This document shows positions 1 to 10,040 of a DNA stretch of 64,000 nucleotides, piece after piece. Position 1 is the stretch's first letter. Each line of letters begins with the position of its first letter. The translations under genes were made by a program, and so were the position numbers. The DNA is taken from the NCBI RefSeq assembly GCF_005048855.1, contig NZ_SUME01000004.1, forward strand, positions 248,001 to 312,000. The letters run 5' to 3'. The notes beneath the pieces were generated by a model. That model was not told the origin of the DNA and made no database searches. It saw nothing but the letters and a program-made list of their open reading frames with translations. The stretch is from Sphingobacterium olei. Its GTDB lineage: Bacteria > Bacteroidota > Bacteroidia > Sphingobacteriales > Sphingobacteriaceae.

Positions 1-333
1 TTTGCAAAGGAAATTCTCATCGAACGTCAATGCCCAGATCATGCCGTCCGCATCGGTGAGAATATTGTGGATCCTATTGTTAATGATGCTTTTTGGGTCT
101 TGGGCATCATAACGGTAGATCCGAAATTTGTACCCATCGTAACGTGCTAAACCCGACCAGGTGCCAAACCACATGAACCCATATTTATCTTTGGTAATAC
201 CATGTATGGTACTGTGAGGGAGACCGTCTTCCGAAGTAATATGATCAAATTTTAAATTAAGGAATTGACTATAAGAATGCGATCCGGAGAGGAAAAACAA
301 CAGCACGATTAACAAACTTACCTGTCTATACAT
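1..333 (-). CDS. Hybrid two-component sensor (HTCS), N-terminal fragment cut by window edge
   Basis: The gene reads leftward from ATG at 331-333 and is still open at base 1, so only the first 111 residues are present. They show a signal peptide (hydrophobic stretch ending near SHSYSQ) followed by the start of a two-component-regulator beta-propeller: the motif SEDGLPHSTIHGI, then GFMWFGTWSGLARYDG and a second partial blade with DADGMIWALT. This pattern is characteristic of the periplasmic sensor of Bacteroidota hybrid histidine kinase/AraC regulators that bind oligosaccharides. It is divergent from a GntR regulator and sits beside a pectin locus, so it probably senses rhamnogalacturonan fragments. 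The kinase, receiver and AraC parts are outside the window and their presence is inferred. Confidence 0.85.
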   Translation of the reverse strand, partial: MYRQVSLLIVLLFFLSGSHSYSQFLNLKFDHITSEDGLPHSTIHGITKDKYGFMWFGTWSGLARYDGYKFRIYRYDAQDPKSIINNRIHNILTDADGMIWALTFDENFLCK

Positions 334-631
334 TGGTCAACTCTTAAAACATGGGCTCTATAACGCTCCTAATTTAACCAAATTTATTGTGAAATCGTAT
401 CCTGTACCATCATGTTTGAAGTTTAAAGCTGATTCTTAACGAAATATTGATCCATGTTTTTGCTGATGTAGGGTTGATTAGGCCAGTTTTCGCATGTATG
501 AGCCATTTTTACATGTAATTTGAGTGATTTTTACTGGCATTTAAAAGTGCAATAGGGATAAGTTTGCGATACGGTGATGTAAGACATTATTTGTTATAAA
601 CCCATATTTCTAACCAGTAATTTTTTGAACG

Positions 632-1660
632 ATGAAAGGTGCAGCGCTAATCAACAGTATCCACATTAATAATTTCTCTTCAATTCCCATGTACATGCAG
701 CTTGCAGATGGTGTAATCGAAGCGGTGAAAAATAATATTGTGAAAGTTAGGGATCCACTCCCCTCCATCAATGAGCTTAGTATGCAGTTGCGAGTCTCAC
801 GTGATACCGTTGAAAAAGGATATAATTTCTTGAAAAAGCAGGAAGTGATCAAGGCTAATCCGGGAAAGGGGTATTTCATCTTAAAAAGAGAAATGGATCG
901 AAAACGCATTGCTATTTTTTTGAACAAACTGAGTGTACATAAAAAAATAGTGTACGATTCCTTCGCCCAGACATTAGGAAGTGAAGCCTCGTTGGATCTA
1001 TTTGTGTATAACAGCGATATTAGTCACCTTCGGAGTTTGCTTAAAAACCTATCTAAATCGTATGATCGATATGTCGTATTCCCACATTTTAAAGAAGGAA
1101 GAGATCAGGCCGCTGAAGTGCTCTCGCTGATTCCTCCTGAAAAAATCGTGTTGTTGGGGAAAACTGTAGATGGCTTGGAGGGTAAGTATGCTGTTATTTA
1201 TGAGGATTATGAAAAAGATATCTATGAAGCCTTGGAGCGAATCTTGGAACCGCTTTCGAAATATAAGACATTGAAGCTGGTATTCCCGGACAAAAGTGAT
1301 TATCCCAAAGCAATTATTAAGGGGTTCTATAAATTCTGCCAAGAGTATGCGTTCGATCATATTTTGGTGGATAACCTAGACAAAGAGAGTATCAAAAGGG
1401 AAGTCTGCTACATTAATTTAGCAGAAGATGATCTTGTGCTGCTCTTGGATAAAATTATTGCAAAAGAGTATCAAATTGGTAAAGATGTTGGCGTCATATC
1501 CTATAACGAGACTCCACTAAAAAAATATATGCTTAACGGGATCACGACGATTTCAGCAGATTTTGAGCTGATGGGGAAATATGCTGCACAATGTATTCTT
1601 GACAATTCGCGTGAACATATGGAAGTTCCATTTTATACGAACCTCAGATCTTCTCTGTAA
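632..1660 (+). CDS. GntR-family transcriptional regulator with sugar-binding-like C-terminal domain
   Basis: This 342-residue protein has an N-terminal winged helix-turn-helix of the GntR type at about residues 15-80: PLPSINELSMQLRVSRDTVE followed by GKGYFIL. The rest (about 90-340) resembles a LacI-like periplasmic-binding fold, as in other Bacteroidota GntR regulators that bind a sugar effector; this is family knowledge and no effector can be read from the sequence. It lies between the divergent HTCS gene (298 bp gap) and the GH2 gene, about 110 bp upstream of the latter, which suggests control of the downstream rhamnogalacturonan genes. The ATG at 632 gives the usual short N-terminal extension before the HTH. 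Confidence 0.85.
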   Translation: MKGAALINSIHINNFSSIPMYMQLADGVIEAVKNNIVKVRDPLPSINELSMQLRVSRDTVEKGYNFLKKQEVIKANPGKGYFILKREMDRKRIAIFLNKLSVHKKIVYDSFAQTLGSEASLDLFVYNSDISHLRSLLKNLSKSYDRYVVFPHFKEGRDQAAEVLSLIPPEKIVLLGKTVDGLEGKYAVIYEDYEKDIYEALERILEPLSKYKTLKLVFPDKSDYPKAIIKGFYKFCQEYAFDHILVDNLDKESIKREVCYINLAEDDLVLLLDKIIAKEYQIGKDVGVISYNETPLKKYMLNGITTISADFELMGKYAAQCILDNSREHMEVPFYTNLRSSL

Positions 1661-1772
1661 TCGAAGTGCGTTAGGATAGTGTATTTTGGTTCGCCTCAGG
1701 ATAGCGCAGGATACGATCTTCGTGAAAGATACCTATATTCGGGTCGCCCATTTTTACTAAACCTTGTATTTT

Positions 1773-4625
1773 ATGCGTTTTAATATTTTTGCTGTAGCAG
1801 TTTATTTCTTATCCTTTTCGATTGGTCTTAGTCAGACAAAGGAAATTCAATATTTGTCGGGTACCGACAATGAAAATACCGTTACCTGGGATTTTTGGGT
1901 CAATGGTGGCCGGAAGGCAGGCAAATGGTCTACGATAGAAGTACCTAGTCATTGGGAACAACAAGGTTTCGGCGCGTATAACTACGGACGGGATTATGTG
2001 ACCTATGGTAAGAATTTTAAATTCAACGACGAGAAAGGTATCTATAGACACACCTTCTCGGTGCCAAAAGAATGGCAAGGTAAAAAGATATCCATCGTTT
2101 TCGAAGGCGCTATGACCGATACCGAAGTGAAGATAAATGGTAAACTTGCCGGAGATATGCATCAAGGTTCTTTTTACCGCTTTAAGTATGATATCAGCGA
2201 TAAGGTATTTTACGGCAAGGACAATCAGATTGAAGTTCTCGTGTCCAAAATGTCTGCCGACAATTCGGTTAATAATGCGGAGCGTTTGGCAGATTATTGG
2301 ATCTTGGGAGGAATCTATCGTCCTGTTTATCTAGAAGCAACTCCACAAAGTCATATTGCCTGGACAGCGATTGACGCAAAAGCCGACGGAACGTTCCAAG
2401 CAAATGTTTATCTGGAGAATGTCGGCAGAAATGCTGAGATCTCTGTCGAGATCAAAGACCGAAACAATAAGATAATAGGGTCTTCTACTGTCAAAGTAGG
2501 AGAGAAGGATACATTTAAAAATATTGCTGTTAAAACCCAAGAGCCTCTATTATGGACGGCGGAAACCCCTAATCTTTACTATGCTCATTTTACGTTGAAG
2601 TCTAATAAGAAAGAGGTGTATGAAACAAAAGAACGTTTCGGCTTTCGTACAATAGAAGTACGTCAGGGGGATGGGATATATGTAAACGGTACGAAGGTTA
2701 AGATGAAAGGGGTTAACAGGCATGTGTGGTGGCCGGAGACGGGACGAAGTGTCAACGCACGTCTGGATTTGATAGATGTCAAGTTGATTAAGGAAATGAA
2801 TATGAATGCGGTTCGCTGTTCTCACTATCCGCCAGATAAGTCCTTCTTGGATATTTGTGATTCTTTAGGGCTGTACGTATTGAATGAACTCGCCGGATGG
2901 CAAAAAGCCTACGCAACGCCCGTGGGTAAAAAATTGGTAAGGGAGATGGTAATTCGGGATGCTAACCATCCTTCGATTTTTATGTGGAGTAACGGAAATG
3001 AGGGAGGACACAACAAAGAATTGGTCGATGAGTACCGTAAATACGATCTATCTGATCGCGTCGTTATGCATGCGCATCATAGACCGGGAAATGCGATCAA
3101 TGGCATCGATGGCAATCATTATGAAGATTATTATTCAACGCAAAAGATATTGGAAGGCCCAAATATCTATATGACCACCGAATTTCTGCACGCGCAGGAT
3201 GATGGCGGCGCAGCGGCTGGCTTGGCCGACATTTGGGAGCTGCATTGGCAAGCCAAACTAGGTGGCGGTGGTTTTATCTGGGATTTTGCGGATGAAGGCA
3301 TAGTACGAACGGATTTCAACGGTATTATTGATGTCAACAAGGTTAATGCTCCGGATGGTATCGTAGGGCCACATCGCGAAAAGGAGGGAAGCTTCTATGC
3401 GATTCGTGAAATTTTCTCGCCTGTACATATCAAGATGAAATCGTTACCTGCAGATTTTACGGGTACGTTACAGGTGGAAAATCGCTACCATCACACCAAT
3501 CTTTCAGACTGCTCTTTCGAATACCAATTGATTGATTATAAGAAACCATATGATAGTGAGTCTGGTTTTACTGTGAAGCATGCCGCTGCGGTTACGGCTG
3601 GAGATATAAAACCCCATGAAAAAGGTATATTAAACTTGAGCTTACCCGCGGACTGGAAAAATTATGACGCACTGTATTTCAAAGCTGTAGATCCACATGG
3701 CGAGGAGATCTATGCATGGACATGGCGTATTAAATCCAATGTCGCCATTACGCAATCTATATTGGCCGTAAAAACGTCTACTGCTGTCGAACTCCAAGAA
3801 GATTCTGCAGCGTATGTATTAAAAGCAAATGGCATCAGTGTTTCTATTGATAAGCAAACGGGCTTACTTTCTGACCTAGCCAATGAATACAGTATGAAAT
3901 TAGCTTTCAATAATGGACCGATACTCGTGAGTGGCGATGCAATTTTTAAGGATGTCAAGACCTACCAAGAGGGGGGGAATCAAGTCGTGGAATGTGACTT
4001 TGAAGGTAATTTGGATTATCTGAGATGGACTATGCATCCTGATGGTTGGTTGAAGCTGGACTATAAATACAACCTGAACGGTGATTATGCATTTGCCGGG
4101 GTGAGTTTTAATTATCCTGAAAATTATATTATTGGTGCTAAATGGTTAGGTAATGGTCCGTACCGTGTATGGAAAAACAGATTACAGGGTGTGACTTTAA
4201 ATACCTGGGAAAGTATGTACAATGATGCTAAGGCGGGTATTGGCCCGTGGGTATTCCCGGAATTCAAAGGATATTTTTCTGATGTCTCCTGGATGGAGTT
4301 TAACACCACCCAAGGAAAATTCTTAGTAGCCACGGATCAGCCGGATATGTATGTACGGTTGTTTGAGTTTTATGGTATCTCAGGTCCTAAAAATTATCCG
4401 GATTTGCCGACTGGAGATGTGTCGTTCCTGGATGCCATACCGGCAGTAGGTACGAAGCTAGCCATGGGAATTAATAACCGTCCGGGGGTAAATGGACCTA
4501 GTGGCGAGACTAATAAAATTCATACACCAATAGAACGGACACTCTATTTTTACTTTGGAATTCCAAAAGCTGAGAAAGAGAATAATCAATTCGAAATGCC
4601 AAAAGAGAATATCTTAACGGATTAA
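1773..4625 (+). CDS. Secreted glycoside hydrolase family 2 (beta-galactosidase-like)
   Basis: The open frame extends to a TTG at 1764, but the ATG at 1773 gives a clean signal peptide (MRFNIFAVAVYFLSFSIG) and a 950-residue protein. GH2 order is visible: jelly-roll sugar-binding domain (about 30-190, WxVPSHWEQQGF region), immunoglobulin-like domain (190-300), TIM barrel (300-590) and C-terminal beta domains. The acid/base glutamate is E410 in WSNGNEGG and the nucleophile is E470 in MTTEFLH, both intact. GH2 members in RG-I loci remove terminal galactose or related sugars from side chains; the substrate here is inferred from the neighbouring GH28, PL11 and CE12 genes. It is the first enzyme gene after the regulator and is followed by a 452 bp gap. 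Confidence 0.9.
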   Translation: MRFNIFAVAVYFLSFSIGLSQTKEIQYLSGTDNENTVTWDFWVNGGRKAGKWSTIEVPSHWEQQGFGAYNYGRDYVTYGKNFKFNDEKGIYRHTFSVPKEWQGKKISIVFEGAMTDTEVKINGKLAGDMHQGSFYRFKYDISDKVFYGKDNQIEVLVSKMSADNSVNNAERLADYWILGGIYRPVYLEATPQSHIAWTAIDAKADGTFQANVYLENVGRNAEISVEIKDRNNKIIGSSTVKVGEKDTFKNIAVKTQEPLLWTAETPNLYYAHFTLKSNKKEVYETKERFGFRTIEVRQGDGIYVNGTKVKMKGVNRHVWWPETGRSVNARLDLIDVKLIKEMNMNAVRCSHYPPDKSFLDICDSLGLYVLNELAGWQKAYATPVGKKLVREMVIRDANHPSIFMWSNGNEGGHNKELVDEYRKYDLSDRVVMHAHHRPGNAINGIDGNHYEDYYSTQKILEGPNIYMTTEFLHAQDDGGAAAGLADIWELHWQAKLGGGGFIWDFADEGIVRTDFNGIIDVNKVNAPDGIVGPHREKEGSFYAIREIFSPVHIKMKSLPADFTGTLQVENRYHHTNLSDCSFEYQLIDYKKPYDSESGFTVKHAAAVTAGDIKPHEKGILNLSLPADWKNYDALYFKAVDPHGEEIYAWTWRIKSNVAITQSILAVKTSTAVELQEDSAAYVLKANGISVSIDKQTGLLSDLANEYSMKLAFNNGPILVSGDAIFKDVKTYQEGGNQVVECDFEGNLDYLRWTMHPDGWLKLDYKYNLNGDYAFAGVSFNYPENYIIGAKWLGNGPYRVWKNRLQGVTLNTWESMYNDAKAGIGPWVFPEFKGYFSDVSWMEFNTTQGKFLVATDQPDMYVRLFEFYGISGPKNYPDLPTGDVSFLDAIPAVGTKLAMGINNRPGVNGPSGETNKIHTPIERTLYFYFGIPKAEKENNQFEMPKENILTD

Positions 4626-5077
4626 CGTTATGAAATAGCTTGTTTATTTAAGAATGCCTTTATTGCAATGTGTCGTCATCCCGATTGGACAATCCGTCAT
4701 TGGTACTTTAGCGGAATTAGAAATGCTGCCCCGCATCGCTAACTTCAAAGCCTAAAACCAGTGATAACAAATTTTTTACAATAGTCGAAAAGCCGACTAC
4801 AATAGCCTGCATTGTAATAAAGCCTCCTCTATCTATTTTTTAACCATAAAATTTCTTTAGAGCAGGACGCCACAGGTTGCTCCTGCCGGATATAGTTGAT
4901 AGTTTTATTGATAAGTCAAAAAAATTATAAATCAGAAGTTATCAACCAAAAATCAGTGGCTATCATTTTTAGAGAGCGGTGAGACCGATAACGTTAGATG
5001 TTAAAGTATATGAAACCGAGATCAAGATAATATTGTCATATCGAGTTCTCGTCCACCGATTAACGAAAAATAAATAG
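4626..5077. other. 452 bp intergenic region between GH2 and GH28 genes
   Basis: No credible reading frame is seen. An imperfect inverted repeat links 4656-4670 with 4810-4824 (13 of 15 positions pair, TTTATTGCAATG against CATTGTAATAAA). A small hairpin lies inside it, TAGTCG/CGACTA near 4783-4800. A second one lies near 4861-4891, GCAGGA/TCCTGC. It may hold the GH2 terminator and the promoter of the GH28-led gene set, but no convincing TAnnTTTG promoter was found here. Confidence 0.4.
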
Positions 5078-6406
5078 ATGAAAAGTAAAATCCTAATAGT
5101 TGTAATGGCCGTAGTTGCCATCTGTTTAGTTCAGGAATTAAAAGCACAAGATCGTTTTCCAGATGGAACAATGGTGTCCGACTGGTTTCGTCAGGACAGT
5201 TCCACCGACATTAATAGTTTAGGAAAATCCTATCGAATTACCGATTTTGGCGTCGTGAACGACAGTACGGTCCTCCAGACTAAGAAAATACAGTCGGTCA
5301 TCGATCAAGCACATCAAGCAGGTGGTGGCGTGATCGTTATCCCAAAGGGAATCTATTTAAGTGGTTCATTGTTCTTTAAACCGATGACGCACCTGCATTT
5401 GGAAGAAGGCGCGGTACTGAAAGGAAGCGATGATATCAGTAATTTTGACTTACTGACTACACGTATGGAAGGACAAACGCTGAAATATTTTGCAGCATTG
5501 GTTAATGCCGATGCGGTAGATGGTTTTACGGTTTCGGGCAAGGGTACCTTGAATGGAAACGGACTGCGGTATTGGAAAGCTTTCTGGTTGCGTCGGGCAT
5601 TTAATCCAAAATGTACCAACATGGACGAAATGCGCCCACGGGTATTGTATGTGTCCAATAGCAAGGATGTCCGTATTTCGGGTATAAAAATGATGAATTC
5701 ACCTTTTTGGACTTCCCACTTCTATAGATGTGAAAATTTAAAACTGGTGGATCTACATATTTCTGCTCCTGAAAAGCCAGTCAAAGCACCAAGCTCCGAT
5801 GCAGTGGATCTTGATGCCTGCCATAATGTACATATCAAAAATTGCTACATGTCTGTCAACGATGATGCAATTGCTTTAAAGGGGGGCAAAGGTCCAACAG
5901 CAGACAAAGATGAAAATAATGGTCCCAATTACAATATCATTATTGAAGACTGCTCCTTTGGATTCTGTCACAGTACACTAACTTGTGGTAGTGAGTCGAT
6001 TCACAGCTATAATATTATATTCAGACGTAACACCGTAGATAAGGCAAAAAAAGTGTTGCAGTTAAAGATGCGTCCGGATACCCCTCAGCTGTATGAAAAT
6101 ATTTTGGTGGAAGATATCACCGGTAATGCGGCAAGTTTTCTTCACATCAAACCATGGACGCAGTTCTTTGACCTGAAAGGTGAAACAGGGATTAAATTAT
6201 CGTATGCAAAAAATATAACGATGCGCAACATCAAATTGGATTGTGAGATCGTATTTGATGTGAATAACTCGGATCAATATGTCCTATCGGATTTTACGTT
6301 TGAAAATATGGCGATCACAGCTAGTAAAAAGCCGGAAATCCATCAGGAATATATTTCCAATTTCAAGCTCAAAAATGTAACGGTAAATGGCAAAAAGCTT
6401 AAATAA
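5078..6406 (+). CDS. Glycoside hydrolase family 28 (polygalacturonase / rhamnogalacturonan hydrolase-like)
   Basis: This 442-residue protein has a signal peptide ending near KAQ and a right-handed parallel beta-helix. GH28 landmarks are present: SSDAVDLD around D241 in place of the NTD motif, the paired catalytic aspartates D262-D263 in VNDDAIALK, a CGSES segment where GHG usually occurs, and KMR in place of RIK. These deviations are common in Bacteroidota exo-acting and rhamnogalacturonan-type GH28 enzymes. The likely reaction is hydrolysis of galacturonic acid linkages in RG-I oligomers, in the periplasm or at the surface. It is followed after 27 bp by the PL11 fusion gene, which suggests co-transcription. 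Family assignment is strong; exact linkage is inferred. Confidence 0.9.
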   Translation: MKSKILIVVMAVVAICLVQELKAQDRFPDGTMVSDWFRQDSSTDINSLGKSYRITDFGVVNDSTVLQTKKIQSVIDQAHQAGGGVIVIPKGIYLSGSLFFKPMTHLHLEEGAVLKGSDDISNFDLLTTRMEGQTLKYFAALVNADAVDGFTVSGKGTLNGNGLRYWKAFWLRRAFNPKCTNMDEMRPRVLYVSNSKDVRISGIKMMNSPFWTSHFYRCENLKLVDLHISAPEKPVKAPSSDAVDLDACHNVHIKNCYMSVNDDAIALKGGKGPTADKDENNGPNYNIIIEDCSFGFCHSTLTCGSESIHSYNIIFRRNTVDKAKKVLQLKMRPDTPQLYENILVEDITGNAASFLHIKPWTQFFDLKGETGIKLSYAKNITMRNIKLDCEIVFDVNNSDQYVLSDFTFENMAITASKKPEIHQEYISNFKLKNVTVNGKKLK

Positions 6407-6433
6407 CTTGCAAGCCTTATAATTTAACGGATT

Positions 6434-9208
6434 ATGAACAGTAAATTAATTACCTTGTTCCTCCTATTTATATTGATAAATGGAGTGTACGCCCAACGTA
6501 AGATGGAATTTCTTAATAGAGGGGTGGTCGCGGTAAAAACATCCGAAAAATCGGCTTTCATCAGTTGGCGGTTATTAGGTAATGAAGAGCCGCATACGAG
6601 TTTTAACATCTATCGTCAATATGGCAATGCTCCACACGTGAAGCTAAATAAAGCTCCGTTGGACAAAGGGACAAATTTTGTCGACGAACAGGTGGACTTT
6701 GCGAAAGAAGTGTCGTATTATGTCGCTAAGATCAGTGGTGCAACTGAAGATCATAAATCACGTTTTGTAATCAATCCCAGAGATCCTGTGCAACAGTACC
6801 TTGAATTAAAGTTAAAAACACCGCAGAGGTATACGCCGGGCGATGTCTCCGTAGGGGATTTGGATGGAGATGGCGAATATGAGATCATTGTCCACCAAAC
6901 AGGAAGAGGTGCCGACAACTCGCAGAATGGATTGACATCCGAACCTATTTTACAGGCTTACAAATTGGACGGTACTTTTTTATGGGAGATTAATCTCGGT
7001 AGAAATATCCGTGAAGGGGCACATTATACGCAATTCATGGTATACGACCTCGATAATGACGGTCGCGCCGAGGTAGTGTGTAAGACGGCTGATGGTACCA
7101 AGGATGGGAAAGGTAATTATATTGGTGATCCGCTTGCGGATTGGCGTGACACCGTCCCTTCGTCAAGGACATTTGGCCGTATACTACAGGGACCAGAATA
7201 CCTGACTGTATTTGACGGTCTTAGCGGAGAAGAAATTCATACGGTGATATACGAACCCGGCCGTGGCGATGATTTGCGTGCTTGGGGTGGCTTAGCGACA
7301 GGAGAGTCGACAGATAATAATGGAAATAGGGCCGATCGCTTTTTGGCTTGTGTAGCTTATTTAGATGGTGAGAACCCGAGTGTAGTGATGACCCGAGGAT
7401 ACTATGCGAGGTCGGTGTTGGTAGCGTGGGATTTTAAAGATAAAAAATTCGTGAAACGTTGGATGTTTGATTCTGAAGATAGCAAAAATCCGTTTTCAGG
7501 ACAGGGTAACCACGGTTTGGCTGTCGCAGATGTCGACGGAGATGGTAAAGATGAGATTATTTTCGGGTCAATGTGTATTGACGATGATGGAACTGGATTA
7601 TATTCTACTGGATTGGGGCATGGTGATGCTTTACACGTAACGGATCTTGATTTGGATAACCCAGGTCTAGAAGTATTTGGTATTCATGAACGTAAAAAAA
7701 TTGGTGCTGCGTTATTTGATGCAAAAAGTGGCAAGATTCTTTTCAAAGGGGGGATCGATGAAGATATCGGTCGCGGAGCGGCTGCGAATATCGATCCCGA
7801 AACTAAAGGGGCTTATATGTGGTGGTCAGGATCTAAACAGGTCTATAATACGGCGGGAAAAGCAGTAGGGCCAGCCCCGAGAACCGCTAATTTTTTGATC
7901 TGGTGGGACGCTGATCTCAGTAGGGAATTGCTGAATAGCAACTATATTGAAAAGTACAAGCAAGGTAGAATTTTTACGGCTGAAGGTGCCGGTTCAATCA
8001 ATGGAACTAAAAGTACGCCTAATCTAAGTGCAGATATATTTGGTGACTGGCGGGAGGAGTTGATCCTTCGCGCGGACGATAACCAATCCCTACGCATCTA
8101 TACAACTACAATTCCGACAAACCATAGACTGTACACCTTGATGCATGATCCGCAGTACCGGTTAAGTATTGCTTGGCAGAATGTAGGGTACAATCAGCCA
8201 CCACACACGGGATTTTATCTAGGGACGGGTATGAACGAGCAAACACGCCCAGATATCCGCATAGTCGGGGCGAATCGAATAGCGGATAAAAAGGTGCCAA
8301 AGCCTCTCTTCAGGGATACCATTTATGACGGAGCAGCGGATCCAGTTGTAGTTTGGAATAAAGCGGAAGGTAAATGGTTTATGTTCTATACCAATAGACG
8401 CGCTAAGGCTACGGAATTGCCGGGAGTAAGTTGGGTGCACGGAACGGCTATAGGGATCGCAGAATCGCTAGATGGTGTCACCTGGAAGTATAGAGGTGTG
8501 GCGGCTATGCAGGCGCCACACCTTATAGAAACGCAATGGGCACCCGATATTGTTGAGGATAATGGCACATACCATATGTACCTGACCGTAGTACCTGGTA
8601 TCTTTACGGATTGGAAACATCCGCGGAACATTCAACACTTCACGAGTAAAGATTTGTTAAATTGGCAATATGTTTCTACGTTGGCATTGGCCAACGAAAA
8701 GGTAATAGACGCCTGTGTGTTCAAGCTCCCTTCAGGGGGCTGGCGTATGTGGTACAACAATGAGATGGACGGAAAATCGGTATATTACGCAGATAGTAAA
8801 GATCTGTATCATTGGGTGGATAAGGGGAAGGCATTGGCTACACGTGGTGAAGGGCCTAAGGTATTTGAATGGCAGGATGCTTATTGGATGGTGGTGGACA
8901 CCTGGAAGGGGTTAGCAATTTTTCAAACTGCTGATCTACTGAACTGGAAAAAGCAAGATGAGCTAATTCTGGAGAGTCCGGGTAAAGGGGTGGACGATCA
9001 AGTGGTTGGAGGTCATCCCGATGTGCTTATACACGAAGGTCGTGCTTTTATCTACTATTTTACACACCCTGGGAAAACATCTGAAAATGCAGGGAAAGAT
9101 GGATTTGAACAAAGGAGAAGTAGCATTCAAGTGGCAGAGTTGTTTCTGGAAAACGGGAAAATTACCTGTTATAGGGATCAAGCACTGTTCATGAGTTTAA
9201 ATAAGTAA
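6434..9208 (+). CDS. PL11 rhamnogalacturonan lyase fused to a GH43-type five-bladed propeller
   Basis: This is a 924-residue secreted protein (signal peptide ending near VYAQ). Residues about 22-615 form a family 11 polysaccharide lyase: it opens with RKMEFLNRGVVAV and SWRLLGNE and carries calcium-loop motifs DLDGDGEYE, DLDNDGRAE and DVDGDGKDE. PL11 enzymes cleave the RG-I backbone by beta-elimination. Residues about 626-920 are a second catalytic-looking module of GH43/GH117-like fold: base D636 (AADPVVVW), pKa-modulating D705 (WAPDIVEDNG), acid E806 (EGPKVFEW) and a GHPDV histidine motif. All three acidic positions are present, so the second module is probably active, perhaps on arabinan or galactan side chains. 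Most PL11 enzymes lack this module. Both halves are in one frame without a stop. Confidence 0.88.
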   Translation: MNSKLITLFLLFILINGVYAQRKMEFLNRGVVAVKTSEKSAFISWRLLGNEEPHTSFNIYRQYGNAPHVKLNKAPLDKGTNFVDEQVDFAKEVSYYVAKISGATEDHKSRFVINPRDPVQQYLELKLKTPQRYTPGDVSVGDLDGDGEYEIIVHQTGRGADNSQNGLTSEPILQAYKLDGTFLWEINLGRNIREGAHYTQFMVYDLDNDGRAEVVCKTADGTKDGKGNYIGDPLADWRDTVPSSRTFGRILQGPEYLTVFDGLSGEEIHTVIYEPGRGDDLRAWGGLATGESTDNNGNRADRFLACVAYLDGENPSVVMTRGYYARSVLVAWDFKDKKFVKRWMFDSEDSKNPFSGQGNHGLAVADVDGDGKDEIIFGSMCIDDDGTGLYSTGLGHGDALHVTDLDLDNPGLEVFGIHERKKIGAALFDAKSGKILFKGGIDEDIGRGAAANIDPETKGAYMWWSGSKQVYNTAGKAVGPAPRTANFLIWWDADLSRELLNSNYIEKYKQGRIFTAEGAGSINGTKSTPNLSADIFGDWREELILRADDNQSLRIYTTTIPTNHRLYTLMHDPQYRLSIAWQNVGYNQPPHTGFYLGTGMNEQTRPDIRIVGANRIADKKVPKPLFRDTIYDGAADPVVVWNKAEGKWFMFYTNRRAKATELPGVSWVHGTAIGIAESLDGVTWKYRGVAAMQAPHLIETQWAPDIVEDNGTYHMYLTVVPGIFTDWKHPRNIQHFTSKDLLNWQYVSTLALANEKVIDACVFKLPSGGWRMWYNNEMDGKSVYYADSKDLYHWVDKGKALATRGEGPKVFEWQDAYWMVVDTWKGLAIFQTADLLNWKKQDELILESPGKGVDDQVVGGHPDVLIHEGRAFIYYFTHPGKTSENAGKDGFEQRRSSIQVAELFLENGKITCYRDQALFMSLNK

Positions 9209-9270
9209 AAACCAGAATGGGACAATAGGAAACAGATATTAGGAGCTAAGGTGAATTAAATTATTTATAG

Positions 9271-10038
9271 ATGAAAAAAGATACGATAAAATGGGTAGCG
9301 GTAATGTTGAGTGTAATACTGCTCTCATTTGAACTACAGCATAAACCGACTATCTACCTCATTGGAGATTCAACAGTACGCAATAGTAATGATCAATATT
9401 GGGGTTGGGGTACACTATTGTCAAATTTTCTGGATACAACTGAAATTAGTGTCGCTAATCATGCTATGGCGGGAAGGAGTACCCGTACTTTTGTTAAGGA
9501 AGGACGGTGGACGAGGTTAGATTCCCTATTTAAACCTGGAGATTATCTGTTGATCCAATTCGGGCATAACGAAGGGAGTAAGCCGGATACCTCACGTCAG
9601 GGATATAGGGGTGTATTGCGAGGGATTGGTCAAGATTCTGTTGTATTGGATTGGGGCGAAGCAAAAACGGAGGTAGTTAGAAGTTATGGGGAAAACCTGC
9701 GGCGATTTATTATTCAAGCAAAGTCTAAAGGTGTACAGCCCGTGGTCTTATCCATGATTCCACGGAATCAATGGGATGCTGATGGAAACGTGAAACGGGC
9801 AGATCAGGATTTTGGACTTTGGGCGAGGCAGATCGCCGAAGAGCAAGAGGTACCTTTTGTCGATTTAAATCGTATTACAGCCGACAAATACCAACAAATG
9901 GGGCCCGATGAAGTGAAATCCAAGTATTTTCCAGGAGATCATACACATACCAATAAAGCTGGTGCTGAACTGAATGCAGCGTCTGTAGTAGAGGGGTTAA
10001 AGGCGCTAAACCATCCCATTACCAACTATTTAAACTAA
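9271..10038 (+). CDS. Rhamnogalacturonan acetylesterase, SGNH/CE12-like (copy 1)
   Basis: This 255-residue protein has an N-terminal hydrophobic export segment. SGNH signatures are in order: block I GDST with nucleophile S34, block II glycine in AMAGRSTRTF, block III QFGHNE, and block V DHTH with D223 and H226 as the acid and base. This matches carbohydrate esterase family 12, which removes acetyl groups from galacturonate in RG-I so that lyases and hydrolases can act. A paralogue starts 2 bp after its stop, and the PL11 gene lies 62 bp upstream, consistent with one transcript. Confidence 0.88.
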   Translation: MKKDTIKWVAVMLSVILLSFELQHKPTIYLIGDSTVRNSNDQYWGWGTLLSNFLDTTEISVANHAMAGRSTRTFVKEGRWTRLDSLFKPGDYLLIQFGHNEGSKPDTSRQGYRGVLRGIGQDSVVLDWGEAKTEVVRSYGENLRRFIIQAKSKGVQPVVLSMIPRNQWDADGNVKRADQDFGLWARQIAEEQEVPFVDLNRITADKYQQMGPDEVKSKYFPGDHTHTNKAGAELNAASVVEGLKALNHPITNYLN

Positions 10039-10040
10039 AT

